From NCBI RefSeq assembly GCF_003024715.1, contig NZ_PYLO01000003.1, positions 124,001 through 188,000 of the forward strand: DNA of 64,000 nt. The letters run 5' to 3'. The position numbers and the translations under genes are program-made. This document shows positions 48,294 through 56,070 of the stretch, piece after piece. Numbering within the stretch: the first letter of the stretch is position 1; every line of letters starts with the position of its first letter. Under the pieces are notes generated by a model that was not told the origin of the DNA, searched no databases, and saw only the letters and a program-made list of their open reading frames with translations. This DNA is from Clostridium fessum (GTDB taxonomy: Bacteria > Bacillota > Clostridia > Lachnospirales > Lachnospiraceae).

Positions 48294-48322
48294 ACTATAT
48301 TACTTACGCAAGTATTTGTCAA
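48294..48322 (-). promoter_or_regulatory. Promoter of hrcA-grpE-dnaK-dnaJ
   Basis: Minus strand TTGACA, 17-bp spacer, TATAGT, directly upstream of CIRCE. Confidence 0.88.
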
Positions 48323-48419
48323 TGATTTTTTTCGGTTTTTAAAAAAAATTTTTTCTTCTTTTTTCGAATAAAATTTTTCATTCTGCATACCCTGTTTTTA
48401 GGCACGCTGATTTTCACAC

Positions 48420-48527
48420 TTTCTATAGGTAGAAACTCACTCACCCGCTTTCCTGTTTGCGTCCGAACAAGCTTTCGACTTGTCGAACCTCCGACCGCTC
48501 CCAGAGCCCTATTTCAGGCTCTCCGGC
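48420..48527. other. Structured intergenic segment between hrcA and the 3D-protein gene
   Basis: Contains a perfect TTCGAC/GTCGAA palindrome (48474-48487) and AGAGCC/GGCTCT hairpin (48503-48522). The AT-rich stretch 48323-48419 shows nothing else. The segment is more GC-rich than its surroundings; similar sequence may be dispersed in related genomes, but only one copy is in this window. Confidence 0.4.
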
Positions 48528-48555
48528 TTGACATTTAACATTTTTGTAATATAAT
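48528..48555 (+). promoter_or_regulatory. Promoter of the 3D-domain protein gene
   Basis: TTGACA, 16-bp spacer, TATAAT. Confidence 0.85.
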
Positions 48556-48659
48556 AGTAACAAATTATAACATTTGTAAACGCATTGCAATATTTGTGAG
48601 ATACACAATCGTTGCGATGAGACAAATGAATCTAAATTGAAATGAGAGGTTTTTATTTG

Positions 48660-49343
48660 ATGAATATGATGAACACCATGCGGCGCGGACTTGCCACAAC
48701 GGCAATGAGCCTGGTCTGTCTCATGGCAGGCACCATGAATACACTGGCAGCCACAGATGCCGGAACTGAGCTTGTCTCCCAAATAGATGCGGCAGCCGGT
48801 GAAGAAACAAACGGCATTTCCACCGAAGCAGCCCAGACACCATCTGGTCCGGCTTCCGATCCGGAGCTGATTAGAAAGCAGACAAACGCTGCTGCGGAAG
48901 AAGCGGCTGACACGAACGCTTCCGAGGCAGAAGTCGCTGCATTTTCAAATGAGTCTGCACAAGTGGAGGCAGAGAACGCTGGCGAAGCTGCAATGACTGA
49001 AAATACTGACACAAATGCTGCTGCCGAGGCACAGGAAGCAGAGGCACCTGCTGAAATCTACGCCGGACGTTTTACGACAACTGCTTACTGCAGCTGCCGC
49101 AGATGCTGCCGTGGTGGAAAGAACCGCACTAAATCCGGCACCATTCCGCAGGCAGGACATACCATTTCCGCCGACTTGCGCGTATTCCCGCTCGGAACTA
49201 AACTCCGCATCAACGGCGTTGTCTATACCGTTGAGGACAGCGGCAGCGGCATCCGCGGAAACAAACTGGACATCTTCTTCAATTCCCACAGTCAGGCACT
49301 GCAGTATGGAAAGAGAAGCGCCGATGTCTATATTGTCCGATAA
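48660..49343 (+). CDS. Secreted 3D-domain (Stf2-like) cell-wall protein
   Basis: Exported protein of 227 residues. The signal peptide covers about 1-31; a long Ala/Glu-rich linker (about 32-135) leads to a C-terminal 3D domain (about 137-227) with TTTAYCSC, TKSGTIPQAGHTISAD, FPLGTKLRI, YTVEDSGSGIRG and LDIFFNSH, including the three-aspartate pattern that names the family. Such domains are found in wall hydrolases and resuscitation-type factors. The ATG at 48660 has GAGAGG 10 bp upstream and gives a proper signal peptide. Monocistronic, with its own promoter and terminator. Confidence 0.92.
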   Translation: MNMMNTMRRGLATTAMSLVCLMAGTMNTLAATDAGTELVSQIDAAAGEETNGISTEAAQTPSGPASDPELIRKQTNAAAEEAADTNASEAEVAAFSNESAQVEAENAGEAAMTENTDTNAAAEAQEAEAPAEIYAGRFTTTAYCSCRRCCRGGKNRTKSGTIPQAGHTISADLRVFPLGTKLRINGVVYTVEDSGSGIRGNKLDIFFNSHSQALQYGKRSADVYIVR

Positions 49344-49360
49344 TTACATTGATTTTAAGC

Positions 49361-49410
49361 AAAAAAGGGTCTTGCAGATAGAAAATCTTTCACCTGCAAG
49401 ACCCTTTTTT
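49361..49410 (+). terminator. Terminator of the 3D-protein gene
   Basis: Perfect stem AAAAAAGGGTCTTGCAG/CTGCAAGACCCTTTTTT. Confidence 0.95.
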
Positions 49411-49423
49411 ATAATTCTTATTT

Positions 49424-49556
49424 GTAACTGTTCAGTACCTTCACAGTCACGCGCAAAAATCCATTAAAAATTGCCTACGGCAATGGGATTTTTGCCTGCT
49501 AGCCCATGTTTTCGTACGGTCAGCGCAGTAAATGCACAGACCTACTGAACAGTTAC
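49424..49556 (+). repeat. 133-bp inverted-repeat element, subfamily A copy 2 (A2)
   Basis: Complete copy 13 bp behind the terminator. Perfect 14-bp terminal inverted repeat GTAACTGTTCAGTA. Left flank CTTATTT (49417-49423) recurs at 49558-49564 with one extra C between. Central hairpin GCAAAAATC-CATT with AATG-GATTTTTGC. Confidence 0.93.
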
Positions 49557-49567
49557 CCTTATTTTAC

Positions 49568-49711
49568 TTAATCCGTCAGCGCCTTATGATATTTCGTTTT
49601 CCGGTAAATTTTCCAAATAATGATACCCGGAATGCTCACGGTACATACGACGGTACTCACGCCTCCGATCACTCCATATATTCCAAATAAGATGGCTGCG
49701 ATGATGTTCAT
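49568..49711 (-). CDS. Small single-pass or hairpin membrane protein, 47 aa
   Basis: ATG 49711 with GGAGG 8-9 bp upstream. The protein reads MNIIAAILFGIYGVIGGVST, then a second hydrophobic stretch, then a basic tail (WKIYRKTKYHK). Codon use and the strong ribosome binding site argue it is real. Not a family I recognise. It lies alone between repeat A2 and the tRNA genes; the 240 bp up to the tRNA promoter are AT-rich without other features. Confidence 0.6.
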   Translation of the reverse strand: MNIIAAILFGIYGVIGGVSTVVCTVSIPGIIIWKIYRKTKYHKALTD

Positions 49712-49953
49712 ACTTAATTCCTCCTGACTCATTCATTTTTCAATGCAAGCTCACTATGCTTTGTTCCCCATTTTATTCTTTTTATCCAAAATGAAAAGAG
49801 TTTCGGCGCATCCTTAGCAAGACTTTAATCATCCTTTCGCTTTCTTACGTTATTCATAATAATTTCGAAATATAAGTTAAAAGCGTGAAAATATTGATTT
49901 TAAAGGGTTTTTTCAATTTTTTAAAACTTTTTCAATTTTTTTCAAAAAAACGC

Positions 49954-49982
49954 TTGCATTTTTTTTGAAGGCGTGATAGTAT
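49954..49982 (+). promoter_or_regulatory. Promoter of the tRNA pair
   Basis: TTGCAT, 17-bp spacer, TAGTAT. Confidence 0.65.
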
Positions 49983-50028
49983 ATAGGAGTCGCTGATGAG
50001 CACCGCTTCAAAAGCGAGAAAATCATAT

Positions 50029-50102
50029 CGAGGCGTGGCTCAGTTTGGTAGAGCGCTGCGTTCGGGACGCAGAGGTCGCGTGTTCGAATCACGTCGCCTC
50101 GA
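50029..50102 (+). tRNA. tRNA-Pro (anticodon CGG)
   Basis: Acceptor stem CGAGGCG/CGCCTCG, anticodon stem CTGCG/CGCAG with loop TTCGGGA, T arm GTTCGAATC. Discriminator A; CCA not encoded. Confidence 0.96.
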
Positions 50103-50120
50103 TTGAATAAAATTAAATAT

Positions 50121-50192
50121 GGCCTGTTGGTCAAGCGGTCAAGACGACGCCCTCTCACGGCGTAAACCCGGGTTCGATTCCCGGACAGGTCA
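50121..50192 (+). tRNA. tRNA-Glu (anticodon CTC)
   Basis: Acceptor stem GGCCTGT/ACAGGTC (one wobble), anticodon loop CTCTCAC between CGCC and GGCG, T loop GGTTCGATTCC. CCA not encoded. It follows tRNA-Pro by 18 bp in the same transcript. Confidence 0.95.
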
Positions 50193-50198
50193 CTGGAA

Positions 50199-50227
50199 AG
50201 AGATTCGAGATTCGAGTCTCTTTTTTA
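50199..50227 (+). terminator. Terminator of the tRNA transcript
   Basis: Stem AGAGA-TTCGA/TCGA-TCTCT followed by seven T. Confidence 0.85.
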
Positions 50228-50272
50228 TTTTCTTCATTCTTGACCTTTCACAAAATCATGTAAACTATAACT

Positions 50273-50373
50273 GAATTTTGCCGATGCTCCGCATTCCAGA
50301 TCGGCAAAATACACTTTTCTACAGTATCGAACAGGATTTTCAGTCCAGAAAATTCCTGCCTGCAAATAGTAAC
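50273..50373 (+). repeat. Diverged repeat, subfamily C (C2)
   Basis: ATTTTGCCGATGC, then GCATTCCAGATCGGCAAAAT and CAGTATCGAACAGG, then the hairpin ending AGAAAATTCCTGCCTG, in the same order as C1. The left end is lost or strongly changed; the right end is CAAATAGTAAC. Hairpin-1 stem GATTTTGCCGAT-like is still paired (ATTTTGCCGAT/ATCGGCAAAAT). Confidence 0.8.
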
Positions 50374-50432
50374 TCTCCTTTTTTCTTCTTCATATACTGC
50401 AATATAGCCAATATGAAAAGAGGTATCTTTTT

Positions 50433-51062
50433 ATGGAAACATACAACTACGATGCAGCAGCAGTGCCTGAGGGGGATGCTGACACGACTCCGGCGGCGGC
50501 ACCGGAGACGGATGCGGCAGCAGCTGGAACCAGTGATACGGCACAGTCTGGATTTAGTTCTCAGCCTCCTGTTATCTTAACATATCCGGACAGCTCATCC
50601 AATGATCTTCAGGTATCTCCGGGCTTCGGACCATACGGGGATGTGATGCCCACCCTGCCGTCCAATAATCATGGCAGCCCGAACACCGGTGGCTGCATAA
50701 ACTGCGGCGGTTCCAACTGGAAGCCATCTCCAAATGGCGCGCTCTGGACCTGGGGCATTCTCTCGCCGTTCTTTTCCACCTCATCGGAGATCGCGCACCT
50801 GCGTTTCTACAATGCCGCCTCCATCCGCGAACCCATCGATATATACCTGAACGGACGTCTGGTCGTATCCGATCTGGATTACATGAATTATACGCGCTAC
50901 ATGCACATCATCCCCGGCATCTACCAGCTGACCGTCTACCGCCGGACCAATCCGGGATTCGCCATCGTCAACACAAATATCCGGCTTCGCAGCGGTTACA
51001 GCTACACACTGGCGGTTCTGGGTACTTTTAATGATTTTTCGGTACAGATGCTCAACGCCTGA
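50433..51062 (+). CDS. DUF4397 domain-containing protein
   Basis: Protein of 209 residues. The N-terminal half is Ala/Asp/Pro/Ser-rich, with a CINCGGSNW Cys pair. The C-terminal half (about 120-205) matches DUF4397: HLRFYNAASIREPIDIYLNG, YTRYMHIIPGIYQLTVY and GYSYTLAVLG. DUF4397 proteins are spore- or envelope-associated in some Clostridia, function unknown. No signal peptide is evident. AGAGGT lies 8-9 bp upstream of the start. Located behind repeat C2. Confidence 0.85.
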   Translation: METYNYDAAAVPEGDADTTPAAAPETDAAAAGTSDTAQSGFSSQPPVILTYPDSSSNDLQVSPGFGPYGDVMPTLPSNNHGSPNTGGCINCGGSNWKPSPNGALWTWGILSPFFSTSSEIAHLRFYNAASIREPIDIYLNGRLVVSDLDYMNYTRYMHIIPGIYQLTVYRRTNPGFAIVNTNIRLRSGYSYTLAVLGTFNDFSVQMLNA

Positions 51063-51085
51063 TCGCTTTTATTTGAGAAAAGCTT

Positions 51086-51121
51086 CTTCACGCGAGTGCA
51101 AATCCCGCGAAGCGTTTTTTT
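51086..51121 (+). terminator. Terminator of the DUF4397 gene
   Basis: CTTCACGCG stem with CGCGAAG (one bulge), then CG and seven T. Confidence 0.75.
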
Positions 51122-51123
51122 GT

Positions 51124-51149
51124 TTCATAGGACGTAATTTCCTATGAAA
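51124..51149. repeat. Short palindrome shared with 42927-42946
   Basis: TTTCATAGGA/TCCTATGAAA, perfect 10-bp arms. Its right 20 bp (GGACGTAATTTCCTATGAAA) recur with one change near repeat B2 (42927-42946). Confidence 0.55.
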
Positions 51150-51184
51150 AAAGAGACCGCCACGTTCACGCGTGCGGTCTCTCT
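51147..51184 (-). terminator. Terminator of the DtxR-family regulator gene
   Basis: Stem AGAGACCGC/GCGGTCTCT, T run on the minus strand. Confidence 0.9.
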
Positions 51185-51248
51185 TCCGTGTCCTCTGCAA
51201 TTATAAATTTATGATGAGAATATAACTGTCCGAATCTTAAACAGCCAT

Positions 51249-51659
51249 CTATTTTTCCGGCTCATCTGTCCGGTTTGCTTTCTCGAGCTTTGCCAGATGC
51301 GCGGCTGCAAATTCTTTGATTGCCTCAAAACTCTGCGGGCTGATCACATGTTCAATGCGGCAGGCATCTTCCACTGCCACCTCTCTTGGCACATCCAACG
51401 CTACCAAAAGCTTTGTCAGTAATGTATGACGCTCATAAATCATCTCCGCGATCTTCCGTCCCGACGGCTCCAGAGTGATATATCCCTCATGATCCATCGA
51501 AATATAACCGTTTTCACGAAGATTCTTCATCGCAACGCTGACGCTTGGTTTTGAATACCCCAGCTCATTGACTACATCGATCGAACGGATCATCGGCTTG
51601 CGATAGCTTAACATAAGAATCGTTTCCAGATAATCCTCTGCTGACTGCTGTATTTTCAA
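51249..51659 (-). CDS. DtxR/MntR-family metal-dependent regulator
   Basis: Metal-sensing repressor of 136 residues. Winged helix at the N-terminus (SAEDYLETILMLSYR, YSKPSVSVAMKNLRENGY) and the dimerisation/metal domain with the typical Cys-x2-Glu-His group (ACRIEHVISPQSFEAI). The SH3-like C-terminal domain of DtxR is absent, so it is the short MntR-like form. Start is TTG 51659 with GGAGGG 7 bp upstream; an upstream ATG would add 26 untypical residues. Iron or manganese cannot be decided from sequence. Likely target: the twin operators at 52204. Confidence 0.9.
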   Translation of the reverse strand: MKIQQSAEDYLETILMLSYRKPMIRSIDVVNELGYSKPSVSVAMKNLRENGYISMDHEGYITLEPSGRKIAEMIYERHTLLTKLLVALDVPREVAVEDACRIEHVISPQSFEAIKEFAAAHLAKLEKANRTDEPEK

Positions 51660-51839
51660 AGTGATTCCCTCCAAACTTCTAACACATAACCGGCCTGGCT
51701 TCGTGCCTTCCCGTCTCCCGCAGAATAGTCTTCCCAAACTGCCGACCAGTTACCATAATACTATATACTAGAATACCATATTTGGAAGAATATTTCAAAC
51801 CATATCGAAATCAATCTATCGTTTCCAGAAACCGACGGA

Positions 51840-51900
51840 GTTACTGTTCACGCATACGTGCCCAGTAACGGAATTTGCCGTGGCTTCGCCTTTAAATACG
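51840..51900 (+). repeat. Truncated repeat, subfamily B left half (B3)
   Basis: Matches the first 60 bp of B1 (GTTACTGTTCACGCATACGT through GGCTTCGCC-TTAAATACG) and stops exactly where the DUF2325 stop codon begins at 51901. No right end and no target duplication. Confidence 0.9.
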
Positions 51901-52188
51901 TCAGCAAGCTGCACAGTGTTCCTGCAAAATTTCTTCCAACGCGGTTTTGCTGCTGGTGTGGCAGCGGACAACTTCTGTCCGGCTTCCCTTTGCACCATCA
52001 ACCGCCGTCCGAATCATTTTATGGGAAACGGTGCTTGTAAAGAGTACAAGCAGATCCGGCGCTCCGATCTGTTTGCCGAAATCCGCCGTCATCTGTGTAA
52101 ATACCTTTGCCTTACAGTTAAATGATTTGCAGATTTTCACGTACTGGCTGACCATGCGGTCATGACCACCTACAATTACAACACTCAT
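51901..52188 (-). CDS. DUF2325 domain protein
   Basis: Small Rossmann-like protein of 95 residues, starting MSVVIVGGHDRMVSQYVKIC, with LLVLFTSTVSHKMIRTAVDGAK and a Cys-rich end (HCAAC). The family occurs near metal-uptake and stress genes; its role is not known. Ribosome binding site GGAGG is close upstream. Expression is probably controlled by the DtxR-like protein encoded next to it (see operators). The stop codon abuts repeat B3. Confidence 0.85.
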   Translation of the reverse strand: MSVVIVGGHDRMVSQYVKICKSFNCKAKVFTQMTADFGKQIGAPDLLVLFTSTVSHKMIRTAVDGAKGSRTEVVRCHTSSKTALEEILQEHCAAC

Positions 52189-52203
52189 ATTTTATCCTCC
52201 GAA

Positions 52204-52247
52204 AGTTAGCTCTGTCTAACTGCTGATGAAGTTAGTATACACTAACT
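52204..52247. promoter_or_regulatory. Twin operators AGTTAG-N6-CTAACT
   Basis: Two identical-arm palindromes, 52204-52221 and 52230-52247, 26 bp apart (about 2.5 helix turns). The second overlaps the -10 box of the DUF2325 promoter; the first lies just downstream of the start. This fits repression by the neighbouring DtxR-family regulator; no other such palindrome was seen in the window. Confidence 0.75.
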
Positions 52248-52262
52248 CATCTTATTTGTCCA
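52234..52262 (-). promoter_or_regulatory. Promoter of the DUF2325 gene
   Basis: Minus strand TGGACA, 17-bp spacer, TATACT. Confidence 0.75.
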
Positions 52263-52399
52263 GAGGAAAATTGAAATTCATAGAAAATTCATAGAAATAA
52301 ACGTACCGTGCAAGACTATTTTTCACCAACCAACCTTATCTTACACGGTACGCATTTTCCCATTATCCATTTTTATCCAATACTAATTTTTATCGTATT

Positions 52400-53386
52400 T
52401 TACGCTTTTAACACCTCCTCTGTTACTCCCGTTTTTCCTATTCCAGCTTTATACACCTCCAATCCCGATATCGCTATATCAAATGTCCAATCCGTTTCGC
52501 ACAGAAATTCCATTTTCTGATACACATCCCAACGACTCATCGACGTATGTTCTTCTAACTGATATTTTCTCCCCAGCTGCCGGTATGCATGAAGCCCCAG
52601 TCTATGATATGGCAGAAATTCCAATTCCTGACAATTTTTAAGTTCCTGGCATAACTGCGCCGTTTTCCGAATATTTTCCACATCATCATTGACTCCTTCT
52701 ACCAGCGGCACACGGACATGAATCGAATGCGGCGCGCAGATCGCATCGGATTTGCGGATATTTTCCAGAATACAGGCATTGTCCTGCCCCGTCCATTTCT
52801 TATGCTTTTCCGGATCCATGGTTTTCACATCCACATAAAACATCTGCAGATGCGGCACGATCCGTTTGACATTTTCAAACGAAGTAAACATATCTAACTC
52901 TGCCGCCGCATTGATACAGGCATCATCACAGGCCTCCAGCAGTGCTTCCGCAAAATCCGTCTGACAGAACAGATCACCTCCTGAAAGTGTCACGCCACCA
53001 CCAGAATAGAAGAAAAACATCTCATCCTTCTGGATCTCGCGCATTACCTCTTTTACGGTCATCTCCTTGCCATAGATCTGCTGTGCCCGGTAATTGCAGG
53101 CATCCACACACTGAAAGCACTGTTTACAGCGGCTGTAATCCCTCACGATCTCTCCCGTTTTTTCGCTCCGGCGAAGTGCCTGTTCCGGACAGACCTGGAT
53201 GCAGGCACCGCATCCGGTGCAGCGCTCTTTCATATAGTAGACTTCCCGCTGCCCCGACTGTGACTCCGGTGTCGAACACCAGGCACAGCGCAGGGGACAG
53301 CCCTTAAAAAATACAACCGTCCGCATTCCCTTCCCATCGGAGAGGGATAACCGCTCAATCCGAAGAATATTTGCTTTTAATTCCAT
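52400..53386 (-). CDS. Glycyl-radical-enzyme activase (radical SAM)
   Basis: Installs the glycyl radical on the partner enzyme encoded just upstream. Radical-SAM motif GCPLRCAWCSTPE near the N-terminus (cysteines about 30, 34, 37), followed by two ferredoxin-type cluster motifs (CTGCGACIQVCPEQ and CKQCFQCVDAC), then the core with YSGGGVTLSGGD. Length 328 is normal for the dehydratase/lyase activases that carry the extra clusters, unlike PFL activase. Separated from the enzyme gene by 117 bp with a hairpin (53456-53493). Ribosome binding site AGGAGG. Confidence 0.94.
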   Translation of the reverse strand: MELKANILRIERLSLSDGKGMRTVVFFKGCPLRCAWCSTPESQSGQREVYYMKERCTGCGACIQVCPEQALRRSEKTGEIVRDYSRCKQCFQCVDACNYRAQQIYGKEMTVKEVMREIQKDEMFFFYSGGGVTLSGGDLFCQTDFAEALLEACDDACINAAAELDMFTSFENVKRIVPHLQMFYVDVKTMDPEKHKKWTGQDNACILENIRKSDAICAPHSIHVRVPLVEGVNDDVENIRKTAQLCQELKNCQELEFLPYHRLGLHAYRQLGRKYQLEEHTSMSRWDVYQKMEFLCETDWTFDIAISGLEVYKAGIGKTGVTEEVLKA

Positions 53387-53455
53387 ACGCTGTTCCTCCT
53401 GTCAAGTACACCTTGCCTGCTGCCCGCCACCGCGCATGATGCACATCCCCGGTAG

Positions 53456-53493
53456 CTGATTTGCCGTATTTTTTATGAAACACGGCAGATTTC
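53456..53493 (-). repeat. Hairpin resembling the repeat-family core
   Basis: TGCCGTGTTT/AAATACGGCA stem. On the plus strand ATTTGCCGTATTT...ACGGCAGATT matches the hairpin-1 region of subfamily B with a few changes, so it may be a core-only, diverged copy. It lies between the glycyl radical enzyme and its activase and could also affect their ratio of expression. Confidence 0.4.
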
Positions 53494-53503
53494 ACTCTTT
53501 TTC

Positions 53504-55891
53504 CTAGCAGATATTGGAATGTGAAGTTCTGGAAATGATATCGTCCTGTACTTCTTTTCCAAGCTCTGTAAAATATGCTGTATAACCAGCTACACGTACC
53601 AGCAGTCCGTTGTAATCCTCCGGATGCTTCTGTGCTTCTTTTAAGGTCTCCGTATCGATGACATTGAACTGTGTGTGGAATACGCCCAGGGAGCAGAGAC
53701 TCCGCAGGTAGTTCATCAGTTCTTTTGTCGAGTTCGGGCTGTCGCGGAATACCGTATCCATCTTTACATTCAGCAGGGTTCCCTGATTGAAACGGCCATG
53801 CGGAATGTGGGAAATGGATTTCAATACAGCGCCCATGCCCTCGGTATCGGTTCCCTGGTTCGGAGATACGCCGTCTGCTAACGGTTTCCAAGCCAGACGT
53901 CCGGACGGAAGTGCACCGACCTCCAGACCAAACGGAGTATTTCCAGATACCGGAAGAATACCTGGCGTCATCTTGCCGAATTTGCTGTGGAACGACTCAA
54001 TATAGTCCGCGATAAAACAGAACATATCACCGGTCAGCTCGTTTACTTCGTCGTCATCATTGCCGTACTTCGGAGCTTCATCACACATCTTCTTGACATC
54101 CTCATAACCCACAAAGTTTGCATCCAGTGCATCCAGAAGACGCTGCATCGTTACTTTTTTCTCATCAAATACAAGTTTCTTTACTGCAATCAGGCTGTTG
54201 ATCAGGTCTGCTACGCCGATCGCATCAATACCATTTCCAAGGTTATATTTCGCACCGCCCCATGCGTAATCTTTCGCATTCTCTACGCACTCATAGAAGG
54301 AAAGGGAAAGTGCCGGAACGACCCTCTGGAAGCCAATGTCATCGCATACATGGCTGGAAGCCACGGTTCCGCGAAGTTCATAGCGGATCTGCTCTTTGAC
54401 TGCCTCTTCAAACTCTTCGTAGGTATTAAAGGCAGTCGGATCGCCGGTCGCCTCAGATGCCTGAATGCCATATTTACGGCTCTTGCCGTTTAACAGGGCA
54501 AATTCAACCGCAGAACCTAAGTTGAAGTCTGCATATGCGGTGTAGCATCTCTGTTTTCCTTCCAGGTTCGTCTCTACACAGCCGCATGGATTCCAGTTAT
54601 ATGCTTCTTTTAACGGGATTCCCTTGTTCAGGAGCATCTCGATACCAACTTCATCGTTGTGAAATGCCGGGAAACCGGTTCCAAGCTTGATAACCTCTGC
54701 AATCTTCTTTAAGAAGCTGCTCGGATTCTTCGCCATATTGTAGCGGACAGACAGGGATGGCTGATATAACTGTACTTCTGCGGTTGCCTGCAAAATCAGG
54801 TACGACACGTCATTGACTGCGTCCATGCCGCGCTCATCCACACCGCCGCAGCATACGTTCTGGAACATTGGGTAACCGGCGGAAAACTGTGCGGTTACCT
54901 GATCCTGGAACAGGCACTGCTCAGAGAATTTAACCCATAAGCAGTCCAAAAGTTCCTGCGCCTCTTCCTCTGTCAAACGGCCAGCCTCGATATCTGCCTT
55001 ATAAAATGGGTAAAGATATTGATCCATACGTCCCGGGTTGTAGCTTGCTGCATTCTGCTCCATGAAAATACAGGTCTGGTAAATATACATCGACTGAATC
55101 GCCTCGCGGAAGGTACGCGCCGGTTTTTCCGGAACCTGATCGCAGGTCCCTGCAATCTGTAACAGTTCTTTTCTGCGCTTCTCATCCGGCTCTGCCTCTG
55201 CCAGCTTTCTCGCCTCTGCCGCATAGCGGTGTCCCAATGCGGAGATACCGTCAGCTGCCAGCTCCATCGCTTTCAGGTATTCAATCTTCTCATAGTCACC
55301 CGGACGGGTAATATCAAGTGTATCAAGCACTTTATGGATATGCGCCTTGATTCCCTCCATGCCTTCTTTAATGACTCTGGAATAACCCGCAGTCGTCTCG
55401 CCCCAGCCACGAACCGATTTACGGTTGATGTAAAGAGCGCCGCAGTCACGTAAGGTTGCCGCAAAATCTGGGCATTGTACCAGCCACTGCTCATACGTGG
55501 AACGTCCCTTCCAGTACGGGCGGATGATCTCCTCAAATGCCTTCCGATCCTCTGGGCGCAGATAGAATGGGTCATATGGACGGGTACTGATGGTATCCAG
55601 CTCCTCATCCAGAACCGACCAGCAGGTATCGACACTTAAAATACCGCCGCGCTGCTTGCTTCCGGCATTGCCGACAATCAGCTCATCCCCCCAGATTTTT
55701 ACAGTTTTCTCCAGGCACTGTTTCTTAAATGCATATGCTTTCCGGATGCACAGCGGCTGTCCCTCTGATTCCTGGAAGCCCTTTGTCAGGATAATTGCAT
55801 TTTCCAGATCCATCTCTGGCTTGGTCTTTAATACTCTCTGTTTTAATCGGTCAATCCGATCCATGTATGGTTTTCTTTCGATTGCTGCCAT
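53504..55891 (-). CDS. Glycyl radical enzyme, dehydratase/lyase-like, substrate unassigned
   Basis: Oxygen-labile enzyme of 795 residues. Glycyl radical loop RVAGY with G769 and the thiyl-radical cysteine C438 with E440 in GCVET, as in dehydratase-type members rather than the Cys-Cys of pyruvate formate-lyase. The region where dehydratases have a Gly-His pair reads RGWGE (161-165), and the stretch before PGRMDQ lacks the Asp used by hydroxyproline dehydratase. No assignment to glycerol, choline, hydroxyproline or isethionate subfamilies is justified. Ribosome binding site AGGAGG. A divergent AraC gene lies 179 bp away; in that gap a TATACT box (55977-55982) lacks a good -35 box, as expected for activator dependence. 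Confidence 0.93.
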   Translation of the reverse strand: MAAIERKPYMDRIDRLKQRVLKTKPEMDLENAIILTKGFQESEGQPLCIRKAYAFKKQCLEKTVKIWGDELIVGNAGSKQRGGILSVDTCWSVLDEELDTISTRPYDPFYLRPEDRKAFEEIIRPYWKGRSTYEQWLVQCPDFAATLRDCGALYINRKSVRGWGETTAGYSRVIKEGMEGIKAHIHKVLDTLDITRPGDYEKIEYLKAMELAADGISALGHRYAAEARKLAEAEPDEKRRKELLQIAGTCDQVPEKPARTFREAIQSMYIYQTCIFMEQNAASYNPGRMDQYLYPFYKADIEAGRLTEEEAQELLDCLWVKFSEQCLFQDQVTAQFSAGYPMFQNVCCGGVDERGMDAVNDVSYLILQATAEVQLYQPSLSVRYNMAKNPSSFLKKIAEVIKLGTGFPAFHNDEVGIEMLLNKGIPLKEAYNWNPCGCVETNLEGKQRCYTAYADFNLGSAVEFALLNGKSRKYGIQASEATGDPTAFNTYEEFEEAVKEQIRYELRGTVASSHVCDDIGFQRVVPALSLSFYECVENAKDYAWGGAKYNLGNGIDAIGVADLINSLIAVKKLVFDEKKVTMQRLLDALDANFVGYEDVKKMCDEAPKYGNDDDEVNELTGDMFCFIADYIESFHSKFGKMTPGILPVSGNTPFGLEVGALPSGRLAWKPLADGVSPNQGTDTEGMGAVLKSISHIPHGRFNQGTLLNVKMDTVFRDSPNSTKELMNYLRSLCSLGVFHTQFNVIDTETLKEAQKHPEDYNGLLVRVAGYTAYFTELGKEVQDDIISRTSHSNIC

Positions 55892-56070
55892 CTGATTTCC
55901 TCCTATTTTTTACTCACATTCCCATTCTGTGGGATTTATTTTTTTAGCACCTGCTATAAATCTCTTTTCGTTTAAAAGTATAGCAATTCTTATGTGGAAA
56001 TGGTACAATATCAATAACTAAAAATACCAAAATCTTAACATATTGAATTTTTATAGAAAGAAGGGATCCT

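Noticed and set aside
48441-48782. 113-codon minus-strand frame between hrcA and the 3D-protein gene
   Set aside because: It covers the antisense of the 3D gene start, a promoter and a palindromic region, and has no ribosome binding site.
49913-50158. 81-codon minus-strand frame
   Set aside because: It runs antisense through both tRNA genes.
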